64,000 bases of DNA from Tricholoma matsutake (Eukaryota; Basidiomycota; Agaricomycetes; Agaricales; Tricholomataceae). Positions within the stretch are counted from its first letter, which is position 1, and each line of letters opens with the position of its first letter. Both the position numbers and the translations under genes were made by a program. Where the stretch lies: the NCBI GenBank assembly GCA_026075535.2, contig AP026540.1, forward strand, positions 11,284,001 through 11,348,000, given 5' to 3'. The notes under the pieces were generated by a model, which was not told the origin of the DNA, searched no databases, and was given only the letters and a program-made list of their open reading frames with translations. This document shows, in pieces, positions 34,088 through 46,538 of this stretch.

Positions 34088-34987
34088 GCCCTGATCGGAA
34101 CTGTTCCACAAACCACTTGGTACATGACTTTTTGGCTACTTACCGGTGTGTGAAAGTTTCTACCACGACCTAAAGTTTTTGTATTACTTCCTTTCATTGT
34201 CGTAAGCGTTTCAAGGCGCTGAAATTGGCCTGAAAGGACGTGTGATAGCGTACCATTAAACCCGGTTGGGGGGGGGGCGCTTCTTAGCGTGACATCGGGA
34301 AAATTATGTCTGTCTGGCAGGGTATGGCAAGTCTGGCAACCTAAGAAATTTGCTACACACAAACCACACCCGCCAGACAAGCTACAGTTTTTTCTTTGTC
34401 ACAACCTTCTACTTATGGTCACGATTTTTGGGAAGTGGATTATGGCAATAATCGCAGAATCGTTGAATCGCCTCCAGAGGCGATTCGACGTAGTCTCTGG
34501 TAGCTGACCTAGTTAATATTATCAGATGATAAGTCGATCTGATTGATACAAGGATTCGACGATTCTTTGGACGATTATCGAAGCCGATGTGCTTACATTT
34601 TTTCACGCCGATTCTGAAAGGTTGAATACTGGCGAAATCCAGATCCTCCGCCCTGACCACTACGAAATGCAAGCCAACAGGCGAAGATTCAACTTGCTCC
34701 AACACCGTCCCTTCCAATCTTATCAACAACCCATCATACTACAGTGTCAGTCTCACAATGCTTCTGATCTGAGTTTGACTCCTGGCGATAATACTTCAAC
34801 ATTCTCGTTTCGACCACTTTCTGCGCGCGAGAACTGCTTCCAAGATATCGAATCATGCAGAAGGAGGAATGTGAATGATTGTGCAATATGTAGTGCTGAT
34901 GTTACAAAGTACAATGAGTTGCAAAACTCCCATAATGGTGGTACAATGGTAGGCGATGAGTTACAGGATGTTGGTCCATGAAATTGA
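34088..34987. other. Convergent intergenic region
   Basis: This lies between the 3' ends of the xanthine dioxygenase and amine oxidase genes. It contains a G10 run (34266-34276) and a perfect hairpin at 34465-34486. A 130-codon plus-strand frame (34589-34981) shows no recognisable feature and is probably 3' UTR or chance. Confidence 0.5.
34465..34486. repeat. Perfect 10-bp hairpin
   Basis: GAATCGCCTC, CA, GAGGCGATTC. It lies between two convergent genes and has no T-run. Confidence 0.85.
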
Positions 34988-37856
34988 TCAACAACATGCG
35001 TGCCCATTGACACTCGATTGCCCGTTAACGCCATGATGACCGTTAGTGGTTGCATCATTCGAAAACGCAGGAACGCTTTGATGATCGGCAGTTCCGGGGA
35101 CGTCCATGCTCGGATTGACTTTGAAGAAAGAATTTGGCTTGAAGGTCACACTCAGATTCTCGACAGGCATGCTACACATATGGGATTAGGATGACATTTG
35201 GGAATGGAGAAAGGCATCTGCTTACACAGGCCAGTCTTCAGGTCTTGGTATATGTGTTGTTCCTACGGCATAAAGCATTAGTACTGCAATGTCTCATTCG
35301 AAGCTGGCGAAAAGTGATACCAATCGTCAGGTACAGCAAGATATCTTCATTCTCAACATTTCCTTTACTTTGGACCCACTTGCAAACAGAATCGTCAGGT
35401 TCTTCCCTTGTCTGTGGTACGTACTTCCCAGCGGGCCACATCCTGCCTCCCTTCGGCCCTTCTACTTCTCTGCACACCCACAAGGCATCGTTCAAGAATT
35501 CTGCGCGCCTCAGAACCCAGGAGTCAGGCCTCGCCATGACTGGCGTAGCCCCTCCCTTCATTCCGATGACATACCCTACGTCCGTGCCACTGCTGTAATG
35601 CTTTCTCGCGGGATTGACAATCTTCCAGCGGCGGTCCTTCTGATAGTCATGCGAACGCCCAGACTCAACTTTGACGACCGTATCCTGCGTGATGAATGAG
35701 TTCCCGGAATAGTTGTGAGAAGAGCCAGCTGGCGCATCTGGGAGGGGGACAACATCCGTTTCGACGACAGAATTGTGCAAGCCATCGATCATTGGGTCCA
35801 CACGGATGGAGAAGAAATGCTGATGGTATTGGGCGTTGAGGTTCGGAGCGATCTTAGTGGCAAACTGGCTACTCTCGTCTTCACCAGCGACGTATACCTG
35901 TAAAATTCCGGTGAGACGAATTTCAAATTCGATGCTACCGTCTTGATAGAACATGTAATTCCAGATGTACTCTTCGAAGTGGTCAATCCCTAAGCAAGTA
36001 GATGGAGGTATAATGCCTACCGTAGTTAGCCACTGTGCAAACCATACTGACGACAAGTCGGCGACGGCGAACAGTCTGCGAACGACCACCAGGACGAAAG
36101 TCAGTATGTTTCCAAAGAACACCGGCGTCTTCTTCATGTATACAAATAACGTTCTTGATAACCTTTGCGCTACCGTTATGGCCAACAAAGGCACCGGGCT
36201 GTCGCATCATTGAGCAAACCTTTCAACGATCCTTGAATGTTCAGACACACCAGATAATGAATCTGGCCAAGGCAATCACATCCGAGGGACAGTTCATTTG
36301 CCATTGTCCCCATGCCGTATTCACCACTGCTCGATAACTGATTCAGAACCACAAACGAAACAGAGTGTAGGTTCTTACGAATCGAATGCGAACTTCCTAG
36401 AGTGGGGATGTTCAGGAGCTCCATAGGGTACGACCATTTCTGCGAGAGATAAGCGATAAAAGATGGGCCGAACTTCACCATGATCATTGTAGGTAATGGT
36501 AGAGATGGCGAGTCCTTCGCGCTGTGTAAATGCTGCAGATATGTTGATGAATATGAGCAAGATGGTAGGACAATAACTAATAGCCACCGATGTGCATCTT
36601 CCAATTCTGCCACTCCAGCTCATGCCCGTTCATCTTGAAACTAACACCTTCAGGTTGGACGATATGTAAAGGTTTAATGTCTGTCCTTGGCCTATAGTCT
36701 TCCTCCGTTGCTTTCATGAGGTCAGGAAGGAAATTGAATTGGTTGAGGGGCGGAGGAATACGGTCTCTTCCGGATGCAGCTAAAGGATCAGCAGATAACG
36801 GCGGAGGGCACGTAGATGGGGTTGATAAAACAGGTCCGTTTGGACCGGGCTTGTACTGAGGAGGGAAGTCTGCATGCCACATAAGATCGATAAAGGGAAA
36901 GAGGCGCAATAGGCTGCTCACCGATATGCAGCAATTCTTTAGCATGGACATCGACAATCGGTACGAAATCCTGTTTGTTTATCAGGATGAAATGGCTGAT
37001 ATAGATAAGAGGAGATGGGTACCAATGGATGAGCATAAAGATTTTCATGTTCAGATAGCCTCGCAAATGTGAGGCCTTGCTGTACTCGACGCCGCTGCGG
37101 AAAACGGTCGTCGTAACCAATTGACCAACCATCGCAGCAAATTTGGTGCGGCAGTACACCTATGAGGCCTCTCAATTCGAGCCTCGCTGTAGTATGGATA
37201 TGTACCGACCGATATCCTTCGCCAATTGCTGGACTGTTTCGTTATTCCGCACGACGACCTCAGCTTCCACAAGTTCCTCAACTGAAATTTGTGGATGTTC
37301 CGAATCGTTGAGCAGTTCGAGACTATCCACCGACCACGAGGCATTCTCAAAGGAGAGAATTACGTTGTATGCACATCTGTACCTTGGTTAGACAGAATAT
37401 TGACACGCAGTAAGGCACGCACCCATTGACGATATCCAAAAACTAGTATACAAATCAACATGAGTGTTTGGCTAAGGCACGTAAAGAAAATATAGAAATT
37501 TCTACATCAGCTTCTGCCTTCCTAATTATAGGTACCGGCGATTCTGGTTTGCTTTCTGGACTTAATGGTATGCCCAAGAATGCAAGAACAGCTTTCTTTG
37601 GAGGCGGTAAGAGATACAAGGTTATAAACTTGATCGCTTTCGCATTGGTATGTTCTGCTACATAGTGGCGTATTGCAAGAGAAGCCGCCACAATCTAGAT
37701 CGAAGAAGCGATAAGTGCCTGACGACGAGCCTATCATGTATAACATATATAGATTAATACCTCATCTGGTGTCAAAGGATCTAATGGATGTTTGAACACA
37801 TCTGGGCGGTTCTTGTAGAAACTTTGGACAGTGCTTGGTGTAGTAATGGAGGTCAT
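34988..37856 (-). CDS. Copper amine oxidase (primary-amine oxidase)
   Basis: Thirteen exons (37856-37761, 37694-37506, 37442-37423, 37382-37210, 37186-37023, 36970-36922, 36869-36588, 36532-36379, 36326-36251, 36198-36021, 35971-35321, 35262-35226, 35171-34988) give 750 residues in frame. It oxidises primary amines to aldehydes, ammonia and hydrogen peroxide. Domains in order: N2 (FKHPLDPLTPDE), N3 (FLDIVNG, SFENASWSVD), then the catalytic domain with ENLYAHPLDFVPIVD, QPEGVSFKMNG, CDCLGQIHYLPGAFVGHNG, NVICIHEEDAGVLWKHTD, the topaquinone motif TVANYEY, copper ligands in AQYHQHFFSIRVDP, and the third ligand in TTHIPRPEDWPVMP. All cofactor residues are present. The C-terminus is Asn/Gly/His-rich; ending in CC, it is not a clear peroxisomal signal. 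Confidence 0.93.
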
Positions 37857-38522
37857 TTGCGACCTGGGTTCCAGAGATAAGCTATTGGAGAGCCGCAAGT
37901 GCCATACTTATACTGCTTAGGAGGATATACCATATATAGGCCTTAGTCCGATTTCAAAACTCTCAGGCTTGAATGCCGTTGTGGCCGATCAATTAGTGCA
38001 AAATGAGGCCTACTATACACCGTCTTAGAGGATATACGACTGAATCTATATTCTAAACAGATTTTGTGCTTCCTCTTGAGCCCTCTTATCGTACGACTCG
38101 GAGTAATCCTTGTACCAGATAGGCCATTCAAGTTCCTTTGCACACAACTAAGATTGTCGATGATCACCACGTGGGGTGCGTCAACGCCTCCACGACGTAT
38201 GCACATGTAAACCCATGGGATTTCAGGGAGTTCTATCATTTCTGCAGTCCATGGATCTACAACAGGAAATGGCAAGGAAGTAGTGATGCCATAATTTATA
38301 TAAGGGTCCGTCGAGTCGTAGACATGACCTACGTCCTCGAATCTTCAGCGGATAACATTGCGTCCAGGAACAGCGGCCTTATCAGCGTTGTACGAACGTG
38401 GAGGAAACGTGGTATAGAAGTTCACATGAGAGTTGGAGAGTACAGCCGCGTGACACGATATTTGGTCTTGCTAAGAATCCGGCCTATTGAACTGACTCAC
38501 GCGGCCTGTACACTGTGACCTG
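37857..38522 (-). other. Divergent intergenic region with an unresolved minus-strand frame
   Basis: This separates the starts of the amine oxidase and LTO1 genes. A minus-strand frame (about 38430-37943) has one internal TGA and reads VYDSTDPYINYGITTS and PWTAEMIELPEIPWVYMCI. It looks protein-like but matches nothing I know; it may be a gene fragment. Confidence 0.35.
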
Positions 38523-39162
38523 ATGTCAAACGATTTCGACCTTGAGTCATTAGTAAACCTCGAACAAACGTCCGCGTTGCTTTAGCGCCAGCACATTCAA
38601 TTTCTGAGTTGTTCTCCAGGTTCTACCAAACGGGACATGACGACGGGTTCGCCCATGGTCGTATTCACGGGCTCATCGAAGGTCGAGCTCTAGGTCGAGC
38701 GAAGGGGTTCGAGATGTGGGAAGAGCTCGGATTTTACGAGGGGTTTGCCCTGATGTGGAAGGAAATCCATGTCCGGCAAGGAAGGGTCGATGAGTATGCA
38801 TCATATCTCTTTGCCCTACCCTTTCGTTATTTTTAACCCTCCTCTCGTTTGCAAGCCGTGCGGCAAATCACGTACGACATCTCCTCAGACTAATTTTACA
38901 GTTCCCCCGTGTCAATCCTTCTGCCTCGGATATTTCGTCAGAGATGGATATCCCCAAGCTTTTCCGACAGATTCAATCTCGGTATAAGGCTCTTTGTTCC
39001 ACACTTGGCGTTCGACCTACTTTACAGTATTCGGAGAGCTCTCAGGATCGAGGCGAGCGCAATGATTCGAATATGGTCGATGGCGACAATCGAACAGAAA
39101 GTTCCTCGGCCCGGAAATCTGATGCTCGGGGGCCGCCAAACTCGCAATCACTAGATTTCTGA
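38523..39162 (+). CDS. LTO1: LTO1-type protein (Yae1-LTO1 complex)
   Basis: Four exons (38523-38569, 38620-38793, 38856-38871, 38902-39162) give 165 residues. The conserved core after the N-terminal MSNDFDLESLVNLEQTFYQT is a run of G-x3 repeats (GHDDGFAHGRIHGLIEGRAL, then GRAKGFEMWEELGFYEG), the deca-GX3 signature of LTO1/Yae1. LTO1 and Yae1 act as an adaptor that delivers Fe-S clusters to the ribosome-recycling ATPase Rli1/ABCE1. The C-terminal FPRVNPSASDIS and FRQIQSRYKALCSTLGV segments fit the family. The 16-base third exon and its AAG acceptor are supported by frame and by similarity. Confidence 0.85.
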
Positions 39163-40459
39163 CATAACGAGGGTTCTGTGTGCACATAGCTCGCTGTGAC
39201 ACTGTGCAATGGTGAGTGTCTCGCGTTAAAGTCTTTATTAAATAATTTCCCCTATTTACTTCAGTTGCTTTCTGACTAGATGGGTGGCGCAAAGAGTGCA
39301 TGTTTATGAAGGCTTATACGATTTAGGAACCATGAAAAAAGTGGACCTACAGGCATATCAATGACCAAGACCGATTTCGACAAAACTTGCTTACACAAGT
39401 AAAATGCACTTATCGGCGACCTGACACCCGGTAATGAAAATACAATATTAATGCTAGTGTCATTTTGACACTCCGTGTGTTCGCGGAGAAAATGACGATA
39501 CGGTTTATTGCCTCGCTTCGACAATATTCGGGAATGAAAAATATTATTCAGCCCGAACAATAGCTGTCGACTTCATCGTAGATGTTTGGGAACTTCGATG
39601 GTAAGTAGTCATTCTTACCATGTATCCTCCTGTTATCCGTGCGCATGTGAAACTTCCACTGAGTTGCCATACTTGTCCGTATCGAAGGAAATGCGGACGG
39701 AGACTGCGGTGCTGTCACCGTTGTCCAGCTATTCAGGCGGTACCCCGCAACCCTGTTCGTCCCATTGTCCAATGCGCACATGCATTTACCTATCGTGTGG
39801 CGGCGCAAGCGCCAATCCCCGACTCTCGATCTTTTTCTTTCCCTTACATTCTTATTTGTTCACTATGCCATAGAGCATTTGTGTAACCTTTAACTGATGG
39901 TATGGTCTGAACAATATCTGTCGGAAAATCAAATTATATCCTAATAGAATAGAGCGCACTCTTTTTTCATGATTATAAGAAATTTTCTACTTTAAATTTG
40001 GAGTTGCAGATACAGCCCTTACGGTGTTTCGTAACAAGGGGAGGACTGAAGTGCCACAGATAATGTTGATTCAGTAGCTTTGTCTTCAAATTCTTACATT
40101 AGAGCATGATCGCAATACGTGATTGGCCGACAGAACCCCACACGGTGGCACTTTAAATTTGGAGTTAAATTTGGAGTTGCAGATACGCTAAAAAGTATTT
40201 CAGGTCTATGATATTTCCTAATCTCGGTATGTTTCTACTCGGATCTGAAGATCTGATGTGTAACAATAAATCCCAGCGAAATAGGTGTTCTGGATGTAAC
40301 AGTAGGTAGCAATAGGTATCATGTATGGTAAACTTAGATGTGCACGTTATAATATATACTGTCTTGAATAATACAAATACGAAAAGTTGATCTTGGTGAG
40401 GTAATTTAACAGTGTCAGAATCGGAAGCACAAGCGAAAATGCAGTCGGTAGTCGCAGCC
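39163..40459. other. Intergenic region with duplicated 23-mers
   Basis: No supportable gene. TTTAAATTTGGAGTTGCAGA followed by TAC occurs at 39991 and, partly doubled, at 40152-40186, so about 160 bases are bracketed by direct repeats. A minus-strand frame at 39808-39548 has no recognisable content. Confidence 0.4.
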
Positions 40460-42769
40460 CTACGACACGTACGGGCTTCCATACCCCATATATGATGCTT
40501 GCGACAACGATCTATGCAGCGACATATTTGGGGACATGTACGGCGAGCTATACGGCGAGCTCACTACCGGCGGTAGATGGTTTGCCTGGGCCTGCATATA
40601 CGGGCTGCCATGCGCCGGCGCAGACGGGTAACCCATATTTAAACTGTGTACCGACATCATCGGAGAGGCATAGGGCACCGACAAAGTAGGCATGGCACCG
40701 GGAGTATATTGCATCGATGCCGGCGACGCAACGCGTGATGGTGGGGGTTCCGAGGTGAGTGAGGGCACAATGTAGGGCTTGAGCGGAATGACCGGCTCGT
40801 TCTCCCACTCCTCCGAAGAGGAGGACGAATCATCATCAGCTGGTCTGGCTCTAGCTTTGGTGGAGGACACCCGTCGTACTGGCGGTGTGCGGTAGGTGAT
40901 ACCGTTGGCGCGCGCTAGAGGTCCATCCCACGGTGAGATGCGGCTGGGCAGTGAGCGAGCGGAGCTTCTTGAGGTTTGCCTCTCAAGTCTGTTTCATCGG
41001 TGTCAACAAGGGGTTAAGGAATCAAATTTGTAATGTACCCATGCCATGTCGACCCGTTCTTGTCGATCTCCTCGTCCAGGAGGACGATCAGAAACTCCGA
41101 TGAGGGCTCGTCACCCGACTTGGACTCGACCTTCTCTTTGCGAGTAGTGTGGACATTCTGAGAGGAAGCGTCCTTAGCAGAGGGTACATTTGCCGGGCTG
41201 GTCGAGGCTTCGGACCTGAATTACCGAAATGTTTAATGAATGGCCTCTAAAAGGTGTAGCTTAACTTACTGGGGGCTTGTGCTGCGGCTGCTGGGAGTTT
41301 CCGTTCGATTAGGAGGAGAAACTTTTACTATTGGGGTTGGTGCGGATGAAGGTTCTGGAAAGGAAGATAAGACGGGGGATCAAAAAAATTGTCCGCAGCA
41401 CTTGCCTGTCGCGGGTTCCTCTGCCACAGACGCAAGGGTGTTACGAGGGGCTGGATTCTCTGCAAGTACATCCTGCACAGAGTCACTTGATATCCTGCAG
41501 AAGAAAGTAAGGTCAGAAGAGCCATGTAAGAGATCATGGGGCCAACGAAGCGTACGTTGATAATCGGTCTGGATTCGTCACAGTAAGAAGCACTAGAGAG
41601 ATAAGATGAGCCGAAATGAATAGTCGATCAGTTGATAAGAGCACGCACTTCGATTTCCGAAAGGGACACCGCGCACATATGTGAGCACGGGAAGGGACGT
41701 CACACTATCTGTGGCCGAGCTTTAGGATTACGATCGTATCAACGTCAATTCAAGAACGTCCTAATGCTGATTATCTGAAAACTCACCGAGGTGGAGGAAC
41801 ATCGGGTAGTTCAGTTTTCTTGCCTGCTGAGATGGTTCGATCATCGAAAGAGTGGAAGGACGAAAGAGTGTACCTTCTGGAATGACGATGCTTAATGGTT
41901 TTGGTTTAGCAGTCTCGGACGGTCCCCGAATTTCTGAATTTGTGGAACCAGCTATACTAGCCACAGAGCCATAAACACTATTATGCATAGTATGAATGAA
42001 GATGGGGGTCAGCGATGATGAGGGAGAGCACTAACGTGGCTAGCTTGAATTCCTTGTCCAGCGTTCTGGCAACTTTTCTGAACTCCGAGTCCAAGAGAGC
42101 AACCTTGCGCTGCGAGCCTGTTATATCAGGTAAGTTGGGTGATCGGAAAGAACGATGTCAACTAGGAGCTTGCCTCGCAGTTCTCGAGCTCTCTATAAGT
42201 TGAGAAGTAATAAATACAAGCACCGCGATATTAGAATGGTATACTGACCGTCTGCCCGCGCCACGTCAGATAATAATCAACAAGTTTCCTCCCTGCATCG
42301 GTCACAGTGACTGCAAACACCACCGGAATTGACATCCCAGATCCCTTCACATCCTTTCCTCTGCAATATATTTAGCACCACCAATCATGCAGAGACTTAG
42401 GATTCGCGCTCACTTCAAGAACCGTCTGTAAAACCCTACAGCTTCCTTGCCTGTGATGATCTTAAACTTCCTCCCCAACTTCTCGAGCAGATCAAACTGA
42501 ACGCGTTTCGCTGTGGCCACTTCACAAAGGAACTCGGGCGCGCACCGTGATCGGCGACCCTTGTTACCAATAATAGCTTTCAAAGTATCTGCCGGGTATT
42601 CTGGAGCCTGTGGGGGGAAGGGTGTCCTGGGGGTTGATGATTCACGACGAGCAACAGGAGACGTTTTCACGACAAGTTTTTCTCTGCTACTGGGAGTCAT
42701 TGCATGGCGATTTGATAACGATGACTGCGCGGATCTCGAGGAAGTAGATGATGGAGTAACGGTGAGCAT
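40460..42769 (-). CDS. Unrecognised Ser/Pro-rich protein, multi-exon
   Basis: Several minus-strand exons appear to make one protein. The first (42769-42414) holds a Ser/Thr/Arg-rich start and a folded-looking segment, LCEVATAKRVQFDLLEKLGR then KFKIITGKEAVGFYRRFLKG. It splices to 42360-42249 (SIPVVFAVTVTDAGRKLVDY, YLTWRGQT). Next come a helical segment (RKVALLDSEFRKVARTLDKE) entered through a probable GC-AG intron, PSTLSMIEPSQQ, SEFLIVLLDEEIDKNG and a final exon (about 41000-40460) that is Ser/Pro/Tyr-rich, with EEWENEPVIPLKPYIVPSL and SPYMSPNMSLHRSLSQ. I recognise no family. The 5' end and one middle junction (41700-41800) are not settled. Its first exon has a decayed duplicate at 44400-44660. 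Confidence 0.6.
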
Positions 42770-45390
42770 ATGACTCTGAGTGGCGCTAGGAACTAAATGA
42801 GAGGCGTGAATTAGGTCGTATACACTTCTAGTATTATAGTGAAGGAGTATGAAATCTTGGCCCGATTGATATGCCTCGCGGTGACCTCAAGGCAGGTGAA
42901 AGAGAAAAAACGAAGTGATAAGTTAAAGGGTGTATATGGGACAGCCGGTTACATGATACCGTATATACCAACGCCACAACCGGCATCCGAGTCAGTCTCG
43001 CGAACAGTCTGGAATCTGGATCTTCCCCGTAAGCGTTTCCAGCCTTGAAACTCCGGTTATGGACATCTCTAACAAGGAGGTCATCGGCCTCAAGAGGTAG
43101 CTCTGGCCCCTTGCCAGATTACGATGAGGGATGTAGATATTAATATCACTGTACATGTATAAAAGGCCCACTCGTAACCGATTGACAGCGGTAAAACCAG
43201 TGCATCAATCCAGGCCTGATTCCTGATGACCGCTACCCGTCAACGACAAACGCGTCAGAAGGAGCAGAGCTCCACGAGGTGACATATACCTACCATATGT
43301 GATGACAGCATGGTGACATGCACAGCTGGGGAGAGAACTTTATCTGGACATCAACAACATGTATCCAAAGATGGAGATAGCCCAAGCAACACAACAGTCA
43401 GATGAGAAAGCCGCCCATAACATAACTACGAGACCATGCGCCCAGTTCCACCGTGACGGTTTCCAGCTGTCGACAACCCATTGTAATATCTCACTACCAT
43501 TTAAAAACCATGGACTTCGGAAAGGCGTTTCGGAAGTAGTTAAGTGTATGTTGTCTGCAGACTAACAAGAGTTTGGTTTTCAATCTGAGCGTAGTTGATC
43601 TCCACGGGTTTTCTCACCGTTCGGCATGAGCCCTGTCTTTAGCAGCACAAGAGCCATCGACGATATACAGCCGCAACGGTCTACAGCGGGCGAGGCCTCA
43701 TTGTCGTCGACTCGTCACCGTTAAACCCACTAAATTGCAATGTCAGCCAACTTGACTGAACGTATGCACGTTTTTCTTGTGGCCCACACTCCAGCACGCG
43801 ATTACGGTTGGGCGATTGGGACATCGCTGCACTTGTAAGTCCGAGGATACAAATAGTCGGAGAAGCAAAAGAGACATGAGGAAGTTTCCTTTGCATTAGC
43901 TGGATAGTTTGCTAGTGGGTGCGGCGTAGGGAAGGGACTAGTAGTAAATACACTAACGGCCGTCTGAGTGTTTTCATACATAATCCTTGGCATCAGAGCT
44001 GTTGACAGGTGTTTGACAAGCCGCGTGTGCGAGGACACCGGTCGAGTTGTGCCGCGGTGCGGTTGATGTGATGAAGGTTTGACGGTACCATTTAATTGAG
44101 CACTATCGTTCCGTGGCGAGTCGTCGGGAACGGCGCTACCAGTCCCATCTTTGTAACTTTACGCAAGGAATGCTTCAGAGATCCAAAAATCGGGCGAAGA
44201 TGGGCCTGTAGGTTGAGAAAATTAGCTTGAAGACAAACCTATTGGCAACGGCCAGATCACATCTCGTTACCTTAACAGGACCCAATAATATCCATATCCT
44301 GCACCTTCGTAACAAGCCTCTTATCAGCGACACCTTCAGCCATAAGACTGATCCTGCATTGATGCTAAACCAAGGTGGATGTCTTCGACGGATCGTCAGA
44401 CATGCAGACACAGCATTCACAGTCACTTCAAGAACTGTATAAGATCCCACTGGTTCCTTGCCCATGATGATCTTGAATATCATCTCCCAAGTTCTCCAAC
44501 AGAACGCGTTTCACGGTGATCACATCAAGGAGCTCAAGCGGAGAGCTTTGTTGCCAATACCAATTTTAGGGTATCTATCGGGCATTCTAGGGCCTATGAG
44601 ACGAAGGGTATCCTAGATGAGACTAAGTTGCACAGAACCTTTATGAGTGGTTACCAGTTTGAGCACTTCCACGCTGTACAGGGACAGTGATACGGTTTCG
44701 GCCGTTGGCCAGCAAAACAGATGGTGAGACGTAGATTGCTGTGATAAAGAGAAACATCATACGGCTGAAAGGAGTGAGTCGGTCCGATTCCTGACAACAC
44801 CCATCATGACAGACACTTCAGAACATCCGTCGAAATCGAATTATAGTCGTGAATTAGCCATGATGACTTGCACATTGTGCAAAAGTAGGGTATCCATGAG
44901 AAGGTATGTACTAGAAAGCGTGGAGACGCAGTCCAACTAAACGATAACTATACCTGGACATCAACACATATCAGCCAATGGTAGCAACAAAGAAGATGAA
45001 ACCTACCAGGCTCAACTCCAAAGTCCAGACGCGACGGGCCCACAGCTTCACAGTCTTTGCTGGATGATCCCCAGTTGCAGGCAACTCCACATCGATACCG
45101 TCCCACCAGCATTTCCGCTAAAAGCTATAAGCGCGTGAAAGTTGTTTCAGAAAGTAGAGAGGCATACCGCAGGCTTTCTCCAGAACAGTAAGAGTTTTTG
45201 CGCAGTCGCCATCTGAGCATAGTCGATTTCCACAGGTTTCTCACCATTGGGATGGTGTATTATCCCTGTCTTGAGTAGCACGAGAGCTATGGACGATATA
45301 CAACACCGTGACGGTTCTAGAGCGCGGAAGCCCCATTCGTCATTACGATTAAACCCACTGAATTTTAACAATTAGCTTTACAAAGTCTTG
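42380..45390. repeat. Local tandem duplication with reciprocal decay
   Basis: The block 45390-44400 and the block 43745-42400 are homologous in order and orientation. Matches: WHI2-like exon 3 (45357-45168) against 43735-43560, TATCTGGACATCAAC near 44956 against 43341, and the first exon of the Ser/Pro-rich gene (42769-42414) against about 44660-44400. In the left block the WHI2-like exon has stops; in the right block the other gene's exon is broken. Confidence 0.7.
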
Positions 45391-46174
45391 TACCTTGACG
45401 AACAACGCAGCACTCACCTCATGCAAAGCATATCAATAAGATGCTGCTCCGCAACATTATTCTCCTTATTCACATTCCTCTGCAGTGCCGTGAAAATGTT
45501 CCTCTTCTGAATAAGATAATCCCCCGAACGCCGCTTAAGGCTAAGGAGGGACTCGTTCGCTATCCCATTCTGATCTGTCGCAGCATTCCCACCTTTAGGG
45601 GGGATAGAAAAGTATTCTAATTCCTCCCGCAGGACTATTATAGCCTGCTTTGAGAGGAGGGGATTCTGCGACGCCGCGGGCGGAAAGTCAGGGGCCGTCG
45701 ACCCGTCGAGGAGATGCTGTTGTGCACTGAAGAGGCCTGGCGAAGCAGCGGTACCGTAGAATGCCTCAGAGGCATTCCTAAAGAACGTAAGCACGTATTG
45801 GAAACATTCTGGGTCGAACTACACAACCAGAACAGAACAACAAAAAATGCATAAGCTAGCACTCGCCAACGAAAGACGAATAGTATGATACTACAGCGTG
45901 TACTCACGTCAACACCATAAACTTCCTCATCTTCTTCATTCTCCCCCCCATCGGCAAGGGCAACGCTCTGCCTGCTCAGCACAAGTCCATTTGGGAACAG
46001 ACAAAGCAGCACCGATTCAGGGAGATTCATAATCGTCTCACGGTCAACCTCGAAGCGTCTGCCACGGAGGTCGAGAAACAGCCTAGTCAGAAGTTGTGGC
46101 TGGAGGCTGGCATGCGTCGGTACGTGTTGGGAGACCTGAGTAATTGGCGAAGAGGAGATCGACACAGTGGCCAT
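44971..46174 (-). CDS. WHI2-like BTB/KCTD protein
   Basis: Four exons (46174-45908, 45818-45418, 45357-45168, 45117-44971) give 334 residues. The N-terminal domain is BTB/T1-like: FLDLRGRRFEVDRETIMNLP, ESVLLCLFPNGLVLSRQ, then YGVDFDPECFQYVLTFFRN. The middle has LREELEYFSIPP, and the C-terminal part has EWGFRALEPSRCCISSIALV, YAQMATAQKLLLFWRKPARK, CWWDGIDVELP and RRVWTLELSLVGF. This layout is that of fungal WHI2-type proteins, which in yeast work with Psr phosphatases in the general stress response and nutrient signalling; function here is inferred. The end (GFIFFVATIG) is hydrophobic; a shorter model ending at an intron is possible. Confidence 0.75.
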
Positions 46175-46538
46175 GATATGGGTGGAAGTTTGGAGTGTCG
46201 ACTCAAAGAAACGTGTTTACGTCGCGTCAATCAAATCTTATTCGTGCCTGAAACCAAACAATGGGTCATACCGTTGAACTTGTGCTTCAACGTATTACAT
46301 ATGTGCTACGAAAAGAGACATACATGGCTATCAGGTATCGTTAAGATGACGCAAGGTTCCTTGTCCAACGAATAGCAATTCATTCGTAGATTTATCGGTC
46401 TTCGAGTATGTTGAACATAAATTTTAGAGAAAAGGGGAAAGTCCGGTGCATGCAAATCAAAACAAGAAAGGAGGCAGGCACTCCTCATACTGAACATCGT
46501 CCTATTTTGAAGAAAAAAAAAGGGTCTATATCCAGTCT

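Noticed and set aside
34589..34981. Plus-strand frame of 130 codons
   Set aside because: No domain, no composition typical of the neighbouring genes, and it lies in the 3' region of the amine oxidase gene.
39548..39808. Minus-strand frame with GRTGLRG in another frame, like a Nudix protein
   Set aside because: The motif is isolated, followed by a stop, and the neighbouring conserved parts are missing.
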